18,448 nt of DNA from contig UQUL01000039.1 in the NCBI GenBank assembly GCA_900544235.1, positions 1 through 18,448 of the forward strand, given 5' to 3'. This DNA is from an uncultured Collinsella sp. Lineage in GTDB: Bacteria; Actinomycetota; Coriobacteriia; Coriobacteriales; Coriobacteriaceae. Each line of letters starts with the position of its first letter. Within the stretch, counting starts at the first letter, position 1. Of the stretch, positions 6,903 through 14,390 are shown in pieces. The position numbers and the translations under genes are program-made. The notes below the pieces were generated by a model, which had not been told where the DNA came from, ran no database searches, and worked only from the letters and a program-made list of their open reading frames with translations.

Positions 6903-9569
6903 ATGACACCTCTCGCAAAACGTCTCCCGCGCGAGCTGCGCCGCAATATCGGCAAGTACCTGGGCATCTTTCTTCTTATGTGCGGAAGCATCGCTCTCAC
7001 CTCGGGCTTTTTGCTCGCAGCGCATTCTATCGGTTGCCTTATCGACGACATGCGCGATGCGTACACGATTGAGGACGGCCGCGTGACCACCTCCTTCGAG
7101 GCTACCGACGATCAACTCAAGGCCGCCGAGGATGCAGCCGGCGACGTCGGCGGCGTCACGCTCTACAAGAATTTCTCCATCGACGCCATCATCAAAAAGA
7201 CCGCTGGCGACGACGGCACCAAGCGCACGCTGCGCACCTATGCGCACCGCACCAAGGTCGATATCGCGTCCTACTGTGAGGGCAAGGAGCCCAAAACGGA
7301 CGATGAAGTGGCGATCGACCGTGTCTTCGCCACCAATAACAACCTGTCCGTGGGCGATAAGGTCGAGCTTGAGGGCCGCACCTACACCATCTGCGGCATC
7401 ATGACCCAGCCCGATAGCCAGGCGCTGTTCCTCAACAATTCGGACTTTACGGTGAACACCATCACTTATGGCGTGGCCGAGGTCACCGATGCCGGCTTTG
7501 CCGCGCTCGAGGATGCCGGCGGCGCGCCCGCCTACACCTACTCCTTTACCTTTGCCGATCGCGACCTCCCCACCGCGGATCGCATCGATGCGGAGCAGGA
7601 TATGGTCGAGGCGCTGACCGACGCCGATGCGCGCGTGGACGATCTGATCGATGCCGATTCCAACCAGGGCATTGGCTATGCGCGCGACGACGTAGACGGC
7701 GACTCCATGATGTGGATGACGCTGCTCGACATCATCATCGTGATCATGGCGTTCGTCTTTGTGGTCCTTACCGACGCCACCATCGAGGAGGAGAGCGCCA
7801 TCATCGGCACGCTGCTCGCCAGCGGCTATCGTCGACGCGAGATCGTCCTGCACTGCCTTGCGCTTCCCGCTACCGTGGGCGTGATCGCGGCGCTTTTGGG
7901 CACCGCGCTCGGCGTTGTGTTCTTTACCGAGCCCATGCGCAGCCTCTATTACGGTTCGTACAGCCTGCCTCCCTTCCAGGTGTACTGGAGCTGGGGGATC
8001 TTTGTGAAGTGCGCCGTGGTTCCCGCCGCTGCGCTCATTCTCATCACGCTGGTGGGCCTGCTTCGCAAGATGGACAAGACGCCGTTGCAGTTCCTTCGTC
8101 ACGAGGCGAGCGGCAAATCTGGCACCAAGCGCGGCCTGCAGCTGCCGGAGCGCGTGGGTTTTGTCTCGCGCTTCCGCCTGCGTATTTTCCTGCGCAACCT
8201 GGGCAACTTCGCCACGCTCTTCGTAGGTATTGCGTTTGCGTCGCTGCTGCTGCTCTTTGGCCTGGCGATTCTGCCCACGATGACGCACTACGCGGATAAC
8301 CTCGAGACGAGCCTGGTCGCCGAGTACCAGTACACGCTCAAGGCGCCGCTGGAGCTTGAGGGCGCCGCCGAGGAACGTGAGCAGTGGTCGGCACTCGAGC
8401 GCTTGCGGTCGGTGGACGGCGCGCTGCTTTCCGCCGCTCAGGATGCCGATGACGAGCTTGACGACGCGGCCGATGCGGCGCAGGCGGCAGCCGATGCCGC
8501 GACCGCATCTCCGTCTGCCGAGAGCCTGACCGCAGCGCAGGATGCGCTTGCCAAGGTCCAGGACAAGAAGGATGCGCTTTATGCGCGCCTCGATGACCTT
8601 GCCGACGCTCTCGGCTGCGACCGCGATGAGACTATCGACCTGATCGGCAAGGCCTCTAAGATCGACACTGACAACGACGATATCCACCCGGTCAATACGA
8701 CCGATAACGGCGCGGGCGCAATCGCACAGGCCGAGAAATACGCCGTTTACCAGCTGCAATACGACCGCGGCGATGGAAATGGCGAGGAGACGATTTCCGT
8801 CTACGGCATTTCATCCGATTCGCGCTATTGGAAAGACCTCAACGTCGGCAACGGACGCGTCGTCTTTGGCGGTGGCTTGCTCGACAAGTTTGGCTGGAGC
8901 GAGGGTCAGAAGGTTAAGCTTCGCGACAAGTACGAGGGCAAGAATTATTCCTTTGAGTACGTGGGCAAGGACTGCGTTTGGGGCTCTAAGTCGGATATGA
9001 ATGTCTATATGAGCATCGACGACTTTAACGAGCTGTTCGGCAACGACGCCGCCTACTTTAACGGCTATGTGAGCGACGAGAAGCTCAACCTCGATGCTCG
9101 TTACTTTGCCGGCGACACCACGCCCGACGACATGCGTGCCGTGGGCGACCAGTTCATCGGCATGATGAGCAAAATGATCGGCATGATGGTCGGGCTCGCG
9201 GTGTTCATCTTTCTGCTGTTTATGTACCTGCTGACCAAGGCTGTGATCGACCACAGCGCCCGTTCGATTAGCTACATGAAGGTCTTTGGCTATCGCGATG
9301 GCGAGATCTCGCATCTGTACATCCGCTCGATCACGCTGTGCGTGGCGGCGTCGCTCGTGCTGAGCCTGCCCGTGATCATCGGCTCGCTCACGGCCATCTT
9401 CCGCTCGATGCTGCTCGCCTACAACGGCAATATCGAGATCTACGTGCCCGCTTGGTCCATGGCGGCGTGCGCAGGAATCGGCTTTGCGACCTACCTGGTC
9501 GTGGCGCTGCTGCACACGCGCTCCATCAAGCGCGTCAGTCTGGCCGAAGCCCTCAAAGTCCAAGAGTAG
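6903..9569 (+). CDS. Large FtsX-like ABC transporter permease
   Basis: This 888-aa permease has one helix near the N terminus (about 20-45), an extracytoplasmic MacB-core-like domain to about 265, a first FtsX domain with three helices (about 268-395), further helices at about 424-456, a second large extracytoplasmic region (about 457-750), and a C-terminal FtsX domain (about 752-888). Residues 512-580 are rich in Ala, Asp and Glu and look like an alpha-helical coiled coil. The start is ATG 6903 with AGGCGG just upstream; an earlier in-frame TTG is less likely. The stop codon TAG is the first three bases of a REP-like repeat. With the preceding ATPase it probably acts as a mechanotransmission-type ABC system or lipid/peptide exporter; the substrate is unknown. 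Confidence 0.9.
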   Translation: MTPLAKRLPRELRRNIGKYLGIFLLMCGSIALTSGFLLAAHSIGCLIDDMRDAYTIEDGRVTTSFEATDDQLKAAEDAAGDVGGVTLYKNFSIDAIIKKTAGDDGTKRTLRTYAHRTKVDIASYCEGKEPKTDDEVAIDRVFATNNNLSVGDKVELEGRTYTICGIMTQPDSQALFLNNSDFTVNTITYGVAEVTDAGFAALEDAGGAPAYTYSFTFADRDLPTADRIDAEQDMVEALTDADARVDDLIDADSNQGIGYARDDVDGDSMMWMTLLDIIIVIMAFVFVVLTDATIEEESAIIGTLLASGYRRREIVLHCLALPATVGVIAALLGTALGVVFFTEPMRSLYYGSYSLPPFQVYWSWGIFVKCAVVPAAALILITLVGLLRKMDKTPLQFLRHEASGKSGTKRGLQLPERVGFVSRFRLRIFLRNLGNFATLFVGIAFASLLLLFGLAILPTMTHYADNLETSLVAEYQYTLKAPLELEGAAEEREQWSALERLRSVDGALLSAAQDADDELDDAADAAQAAADAATASPSAESLTAAQDALAKVQDKKDALYARLDDLADALGCDRDETIDLIGKASKIDTDNDDIHPVNTTDNGAGAIAQAEKYAVYQLQYDRGDGNGEETISVYGISSDSRYWKDLNVGNGRVVFGGGLLDKFGWSEGQKVKLRDKYEGKNYSFEYVGKDCVWGSKSDMNVYMSIDDFNELFGNDAAYFNGYVSDEKLNLDARYFAGDTTPDDMRAVGDQFIGMMSKMIGMMVGLAVFIFLLFMYLLTKAVIDHSARSISYMKVFGYRDGEISHLYIRSITLCVAASLVLSLPVIIGSLTAIFRSMLLAYNGNIEIYVPAWSMAACAGIGFATYLVVALLHTRSIKRVSLAEALKVQE

Positions 9570-9595
9570 TCATTTAAGAACGTTCCCAACGACTA
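9567..9595. repeat. 29-bp REP-like repeat, copy 2, overlapping a stop codon
   Basis: It matches the copies at 6058 and 17993 except for T in place of C within GTTCCC and C in place of T in the second arm (AACGACTA). Its first three bases, TAG, are the stop codon of the FtsX-like permease. Confidence 0.75.
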
Positions 9596-9605
9596 GGTGT
9601 CGTAC

Positions 9606-9636
9606 TTGACTTTAACTCTGCTTTAACTGGTACCAT
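9606..9636 (+). promoter_or_regulatory. Candidate promoter of the DUF362 gene
   Basis: TTGACT (9606-9611) matches the -35 consensus at five of six bases. TACCAT (9631-9636) is a possible -10, with a long 19-bp spacer. A transcript would start about 36 nt before the ATG. The intervening sequence is AT-rich compared with its surroundings. Confidence 0.4.
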
Positions 9637-9678
9637 CCTCTATGTCTGTAACGCCATATAGACCGAGGGGATATATCT

Positions 9679-10884
9679 ATGACCGCAACTGCACCCGCAG
9701 CACCCGCTAAGGTGTACTTCACCAACCTGCGCACGCATGCTCGCGAGAGCCAGCTCGACAAGCTCAAGCGCCTCATCCGTCACGCCGGTATTGAGCAGAT
9801 CGACTTTGAGAACAAGTTCGTCGCCATTAAGATTCACTTTGGCGAGCTGGGCAACCTGAGCTTTTTGCGCCCCAACTACGCTCGCGCCGTCGCCGACGTG
9901 GTGAAGGAGCTGGGCGGCAAGCCCTTCCTCACCGACTGCAACACGCTCTATGTCGGTAGCCGCAAAAACGCGCTCGAGCACATCGACACCGCCTACCAGA
10001 ACGGCTTTACCCCGTATGCCACGGGTTGCCAGATCATCATCGGCGACGGCCTCAAGGGCACCGACGAGGCGCTCGTCCCGGTCGAGGGCGGCGAGTACGT
10101 GCACGAGGCCAAGATCGGTCAGGCGCTCATGGATGCCGATATCGTGATCAGCCTCACCCACTTTAAGGGCCATGAGCAGGCCGGTTTTGGCGGCGCCATG
10201 AAGAACCTGGGCATGGGAGGCGGCAGCCGTGCCGGCAAGATGGAGCAGCATGCCGCCGGCAAGCCGAACGTCGCGACCGAGCACTGCGTTGGCTGCCATG
10301 CCTGCGAAAAGATCTGTGCGCACAACGCCATCTCGTTTGACGATACCCGCGAGCGCGAGCTTGCCAGCGGCAACACTCGCACGGTGCACGTGGCTGCCAT
10401 CGACCACGATCGCTGCGTGGGCTGCGGACGCTGCATTGCGGCATGCAACCAGGACTGCATCAAGCCCGGCTATGAGGCCGCGGCCGACGTGCTCAACTGC
10501 AAGATCGCCGAGTACACCAAGGCCGTTGTCCAGGATCGTCCCAGCTTCCACATTTCGCTGGCTATGGATATCAGCCCCAACTGCGACTGCCATCCCGAAA
10601 ACGACACACCTATCGTCAACGATATCGGCATGTTCGCGAGCTTCGACCCGGTCGCCATCGACCAGGCCTGCGCCGATGCCGTCATGGCGTCCGAGCCGCT
10701 GCCCAACACCGAGCTCACCGATAGCGCGGCCAAGATGGAGCATAACCACGAGCATCTGGAGGGCGAGCAGGCGCACGACCCCTTCTGCATCACGCATCCC
10801 GACACCGACTGGCGCGTGTGCATCGCGCACGCCGAGAAGATTGGCCTGGGCACGAGCGAGTATGAGCTCATCGAGGTCAAGTAG
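9679..10884 (+). CDS. DUF362 family protein with two 4Fe-4S clusters
   Basis: This 401-aa protein is a DUF362 iron-sulfur protein of unknown reaction. Residues 11-180 carry the DUF362 core, ending in the characteristic HFKGHEQAGFGGAMKNLGMG (161-180). Two ferredoxin-type motifs follow: Cys203, 206, 209, 213 (CVGCHACEKIC) and Cys246, 249, 252, 256 (CVGCGRCIAAC). A conserved-looking CDCHPEND lies at 302-309, and a His-rich stretch with His355, 357, 359, 366 and 373 is near the C terminus. There is no signal peptide or membrane segment, so it is cytoplasmic. GAGGGG lies 8 nt before the ATG. It is followed by a terminator and appears monocistronic. Redox transfer is an inference from the clusters. 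Confidence 0.93.
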   Translation: MTATAPAAPAKVYFTNLRTHARESQLDKLKRLIRHAGIEQIDFENKFVAIKIHFGELGNLSFLRPNYARAVADVVKELGGKPFLTDCNTLYVGSRKNALEHIDTAYQNGFTPYATGCQIIIGDGLKGTDEALVPVEGGEYVHEAKIGQALMDADIVISLTHFKGHEQAGFGGAMKNLGMGGGSRAGKMEQHAAGKPNVATEHCVGCHACEKICAHNAISFDDTRERELASGNTRTVHVAAIDHDRCVGCGRCIAACNQDCIKPGYEAAADVLNCKIAEYTKAVVQDRPSFHISLAMDISPNCDCHPENDTPIVNDIGMFASFDPVAIDQACADAVMASEPLPNTELTDSAAKMEHNHEHLEGEQAHDPFCITHPDTDWRVCIAHAEKIGLGTSEYELIEVK

Positions 10885-10931
10885 CGCCTAGCTATTGGAC
10901 AAAATAAGCGCCTTTGTAGCGTTAGTTGAGC

Positions 10932-10971
10932 AAAAGCCGCCCGTGAGCACAGCGCTCACGGGCGGCTTTTT
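10932..10971. terminator. Bidirectional terminator between convergent genes
   Basis: GCCGCCCGTGAGC (10936-10948) pairs perfectly with GCTCACGGGCGGC (10954-10966) around a 5-nt loop. TTTTT follows on the plus strand, and AAAA precedes, giving UUUU on the minus strand. It can end both the DUF362 transcript and the convergent hydrolase transcript. A weaker hairpin, GCAAC (11020-11024) and GTTGC (11037-11041), followed by TTTTT, lies downstream. Confidence 0.88.
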
Positions 10972-11048
10972 GGAAGTGCGGCGAAAAATCGAATCCCGCC
11001 GACCACAAACCGTTTTTTGGCAACAAAACCCCAGACGTTGCTTTTTGC

Positions 11049-12014
11049 CTAAAAATACTCGTCGAGGAAGTTGTCGACCGTGTTCCAGTAGAGTTCGGGG
11101 TCGACCTGCGCGCTCTTGGCGTGGGTGGCGCCATGGATAGTGAGCTTTTGCTTGACCTTGCTGGCGCACGCGTCGTAGTTTTGGTCGAGCATGCTGTACG
11201 GTACAAAGGTGTCCTGGTCGCCGTGGATAAACAGCATGGGAACCGTCGCGTGTTTGAGTTGCTCCACGCTGCTCGCCTTATGAAAGTCGTAGCCCGCGCG
11301 CACGTTGCATACCAAGTTTGCTACATCGAGCAAGGGAAAGCTGGGCAGGCCAAACACGTTCTTGAGCTGCAGAGAAAACTCGTCCCAAACACTCGTATAA
11401 CCGCAGTCCTCGATAATGCATTTCACGTTTGCGGGCAGAGGTTCCCCCGCGACGTTCATGGCGGTTGCCGCACCCATCGACTCGCCAAAGACCAGGATGC
11501 GTGCCTCGGGGTCAGCCTGAACGATTTGCTCGATCCATGCGACGACATCGAGCCGCTCGGGCCAGCCCATGCCGATATAGTCGCCGCCGGAGCGCTCGTG
11601 GGCGCGCGCGGCGGGCGCGAGTACGTTCATGCCGCGGTCGTGGAATCGCTTGACGTATCGGGCCATACCGATGGGCTCGTTGGTATATCCATGCAGGCAG
11701 ACGGCGTAGTCGTGCGTGCTCTCCGACGCAGCAAAATACCAGGCGGCAAGCTCGGTCCCGTCGTCCGCGGTGAGGCTCCTGCTCTCGCGGTTCTCTTTAA
11801 ACCATGCCCGCGCCTCGGTATCCTCGGCATCCGGCTGCTCACCTTCTTTGTCGTTCTTGCTATCCTGCATCATCTTCATGGTGTATGGCGCGCGGGGATT
11901 CAGCGCGAAGTCAAACAGGAAGTTGCCGGCAAATCCGAGCAGCGCAACGACAACCACCAGTGCAACGATGCCGGCTATCTTGAGCTTTCGATGGGAACGT
12001 GCGTTTTGAGCCAT
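11049..12014 (-). CDS. Membrane-anchored alpha/beta hydrolase
   Basis: This 321-aa protein is a serine hydrolase of unknown substrate. A basic N terminus and one hydrophobic helix (12-36) anchor it in the membrane with the catalytic domain outside. The nucleophile elbow GESMG gives Ser179, with Asp268 in HGDQDTFV and His298 in GATHAKS completing the triad. HGY (108-110) is the oxyanion region. The fold and length resemble Bacillus YqkD/Bem46-type hydrolases. GGAG lies about 9 nt before the ATG. It is divergent from the TrhA gene and has its own well-matched promoter. The substrate is not predictable from sequence. Confidence 0.92.
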   Translation of the reverse strand: MAQNARSHRKLKIAGIVALVVVVALLGFAGNFLFDFALNPRAPYTMKMMQDSKNDKEGEQPDAEDTEARAWFKENRESRSLTADDGTELAAWYFAASESTHDYAVCLHGYTNEPIGMARYVKRFHDRGMNVLAPAARAHERSGGDYIGMGWPERLDVVAWIEQIVQADPEARILVFGESMGAATAMNVAGEPLPANVKCIIEDCGYTSVWDEFSLQLKNVFGLPSFPLLDVANLVCNVRAGYDFHKASSVEQLKHATVPMLFIHGDQDTFVPYSMLDQNYDACASKVKQKLTIHGATHAKSAQVDPELYWNTVDNFLDEYF

Positions 12015-12063
12015 GCGGTATTCTCCTATAAGATGTTAATACATCAACATTTAATGCAAGCGC

Positions 12064-12092
12064 ATTATGGACGTTCGCCGTTGATGCGTCAA
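12064..12092 (-). promoter_or_regulatory. Promoter of the alpha/beta hydrolase gene
   Basis: On the minus strand TTGACG (12092-12087) and CATAAT (12069-12064) each match consensus at five of six bases, with an ideal 17-bp spacer. This predicts a leader of roughly 40 nt. A dyad GTTGA-TGCG-TCAAC (12080-12093) covers the -35 box and is a plausible operator. Confidence 0.65.
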
Positions 12093-12127
12093 CAGGCAAA
12101 GAATGGGTAAACAAAGGGTCGCGTATA

Positions 12128-12165
12128 GTGCAAATTTCGCACGTACCCAGACGCTTTGATATAGT
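12128..12165 (+). promoter_or_regulatory. Candidate promoter of the TrhA gene with overlapping dyad
   Basis: TTCGCA (12136-12141) and TATAGT (12160-12165) are separated by 18 bp. A near-palindrome, GTGCAAATTTCGCAC (12128-12142), covers the -35 box and could be a regulator site. TATAGTG occurs twice, at 12124 and 12160. Confidence 0.45.
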
Positions 12166-12200
12166 GTTGAGAACTCTTTACGTTGGAGGATGTAACCGGC

Positions 12201-12884
12201 ATGTCCGATTCGAGCGACAGTTCTAAGCCGCGACCCAAGACCGCGGCCGTTCCACACTACACGGTGGGCGAGGAGATCATGAACTCCGTCACCCATGGTG
12301 TCGGCTGCCTGCTGGGTATCGCGGGCCTGGTGCTCCTGATCGTATTCGCCGCCCTGCGCGGCGGAGGCCCGGCCCACATGGCCGCGGCGATTGTCTATGG
12401 CGTCAGCATTATCCTCGAATACCTAGCCTCCACGCTCTACCACGCGATTCAGCCCGCGCGCGCCAAGCGCGTGTTTCGCATCATCGACCACAGCTGCATC
12501 TACCTGCTCATTGCGGGCAGCTATACGCCGTTTTGCCTCATCACGCTCGCAAACGACGGCGGCGCTGTGCTGTTCTTTGCCGTATGGGCCATCGCCATTA
12601 TCGGCATCGCCCTCGAGTGCTTTATGCGCGAGCGCCAGCCGCATTGGGTAAGCGGCCTGGTCTATCTGCTGATGGGCTGGCTCGTTGTCTTTAAGCTGCC
12701 CGAGCTCGTGGCGCTGCTCAACCCCGTGGCACTTGCCCTGCTCGCCGTCGGCGGCGTGTGCTACACCGCGGGCGTGCCGTTCTATATCGCCAAAAACGTG
12801 CGCTATCTGCACAGCGTGTTTCACCTGTGGGTGCTCGCCGGCAGCATCTTCCAGTTCATGGCGGTGATCCTCTTCGTAATCTAG
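12201..12884 (+). CDS. trhA: TrhA/hemolysin III family (PAQR-like) membrane protein
   Basis: This 227-aa integral membrane protein has seven predicted helices. Family signatures are EEIMNSVTHGVG near the N terminus, STLYHA at the end of the second helix, DHSCIYLLIAGSYTP at the start of the third, and HSVFHLWVLAGS before the last helix. The conserved His and Asp residues are those thought to bind zinc in PAQR-like proteins. The role is membrane homeostasis; the haemolysin name is historical. I start at ATG 12201 with GGAGGA 9-10 nt upstream. An in-frame TTG at 12183 would overlap that ribosome site. It appears to be a single-gene transcript or the first gene before the CorC-like gene. Confidence 0.93.
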   Translation: MSDSSDSSKPRPKTAAVPHYTVGEEIMNSVTHGVGCLLGIAGLVLLIVFAALRGGGPAHMAAAIVYGVSIILEYLASTLYHAIQPARAKRVFRIIDHSCIYLLIAGSYTPFCLITLANDGGAVLFFAVWAIAIIGIALECFMRERQPHWVSGLVYLLMGWLVVFKLPELVALLNPVALALLAVGGVCYTAGVPFYIAKNVRYLHSVFHLWVLAGSIFQFMAVILFVI

Positions 12885-12927
12885 CGACCACGCCAGCGCC
12901 CGTGCCCCCGCTCGGTCGCCAGTGCAA

Positions 12928-12955
12928 TTGCCGTATCCGCCACCAACGTTTTAAT
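12928..12955 (+). promoter_or_regulatory. Candidate promoter of the CorC/HlyC-like gene
   Basis: TTGCCG (12928-12933) and TTTAAT (12950-12955, five of six to TATAAT) have a 16-bp spacer. Initiation would give a leader of about 30 nt that contains GGAGG. Confidence 0.4.
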
Positions 12956-12992
12956 CCGACGTCCCGAATCTTGGAGGTTCGAGAAACTCCCG

Positions 12993-14366
12993 ATGGACAT
13001 AACCATCTCCCTTATCACCACCCTCGTTTTGACCCTCATCAACGGCTACTTCTCTATGTCCGAGATGGCGCTCACCACGGCCAAGCGCGCCGTGCTGGAG
13101 CACGAGGCCGAGGAAGGCGACAAGCGCGCCGAGCGTGCCATTAAGCTGGCTGCCGACTCCGACCAGCTGCTCGCCACCATCCAGGTCGCCATCACGCTCG
13201 TGGGCTTCGCCTCGTCCGCCGTCGCCTCGACGAGTCTGTCCGACCCGCTCGCCACGTGGCTCATGAGCTTTGGCATCGCGCCGCTCTCCGCCATCGCGCG
13301 CGGCCTGGCGCCGGTCATCATCACCGTCGCGGTCGCCTTCGTGTCCATCGTGATCGGCGAGCTCGTCCCCAAGCGCATCGGCCTGGCCAACGCCGAAGGC
13401 GTGTCCAAGCAGGTCGTGGGGCCGTTGTCGTTTTTCCAAAAGATCGCTCGTCCGCTCGTGTGGCTGACCGGCGCTTGCTCCGATGGCCTGGCCCGCATCC
13501 TGCGCATCAAGAGTGCCGACGACCGTCAGAACGTCTCGGAAGAAGAGATCAAGTACATGGTCTCGGAGCAGGACGACCTGCTCGACGAGGAAAAGCGCAT
13601 GATCCACGAGATCTTCGACCTAGGCGACACCGTTGCCCGCGAGGTCATGGTGCCGCGCGTGGACACCACCATGTGCGAGGACGACGAGACGGTCGCCGAC
13701 GTGTTGTCCACCATGCGCCAGACCGGCTTCAGCCGCATTCCCGTCTATCACGAGGATCCCGACAACGTCGCCGGCATTGCGCACATCAAGGACCTGATCC
13801 AACCCGCGCTCGACGGCAAGGGTGACCAGCCCATCGCCGGCTTTTTGCGCGACGCCACCTTTGTGCCCGACACCAAGGACATCCTGCCGCTACTGTCCGA
13901 GATGCAGACCTCGCACGACCAGATCGTGGTGGTCGTGGACGAGTACGGCGGCACGGCCGGCATTATCACCATCGAGGATATCGTCGAGGAGATCGTCGGC
14001 GAGATCGAGGACGAGTTCGACCCCGACAACAAGTATCTCACGCGCCTTTCGCGCCGCGAGTGGCTCGTTGATGGGCGTTTTTCGTGCGATGACGCGATTG
14101 AGCTTGGTTGGCCGCTCGAGGAAAGCGATGATTATGAGACCATCGCCGGCTGGATTTTGGAGCTTTGCGACTCGGTGCCCGACATCGGAGAGGTATTTGA
14201 GGTTGCGGGGTACAAGTTCAAGGTGCAGTCGATGCGTGGCCAGCGCATCTCGCTCATTCGCGTGATCGCTCCGGCCGAAACCGATAAGAAGGATTCCGAG
14301 TCTTCGGCAGAGAAGCCGGCGGCGTCGGGTGCGGGTTCCGCGAATCCGCACGACGGCGACGAGTAG
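12993..14366 (+). CDS. CorC/HlyC (CNNM-like) DUF21-CBS transporter
   Basis: This 457-aa protein belongs to the family linked to magnesium or other cation efflux. It has an N-terminal DUF21 domain with about four helices (1-140, including IGELVPKRIGLANAEG), a cytoplasmic linker, a paired CBS module (about 195-330) holding MVPRVDTT, RIPVYHEDPDNVAG and VDEYGGTAGIITIEDI, and a CorC_HlyC domain (about 345-430) with GRFSCDDAIELG and ETIAGWILE. An acidic, Ser/Ala-rich tail follows. The ATG is fixed by the first helix, yet GGAGG (12973-12977) is 15 nt away and can pair with CTCC (12988-12991), an unusual arrangement. The next gene starts 24 nt downstream, so they are probably cotranscribed. Confidence 0.93.
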   Translation: MDITISLITTLVLTLINGYFSMSEMALTTAKRAVLEHEAEEGDKRAERAIKLAADSDQLLATIQVAITLVGFASSAVASTSLSDPLATWLMSFGIAPLSAIARGLAPVIITVAVAFVSIVIGELVPKRIGLANAEGVSKQVVGPLSFFQKIARPLVWLTGACSDGLARILRIKSADDRQNVSEEEIKYMVSEQDDLLDEEKRMIHEIFDLGDTVAREVMVPRVDTTMCEDDETVADVLSTMRQTGFSRIPVYHEDPDNVAGIAHIKDLIQPALDGKGDQPIAGFLRDATFVPDTKDILPLLSEMQTSHDQIVVVVDEYGGTAGIITIEDIVEEIVGEIEDEFDPDNKYLTRLSRREWLVDGRFSCDDAIELGWPLEESDDYETIAGWILELCDSVPDIGEVFEVAGYKFKVQSMRGQRISLIRVIAPAETDKKDSESSAEKPAASGAGSANPHDGDE

Positions 14367-14390
14367 GACAAGGAAGAGTAGGGGAGAGTT

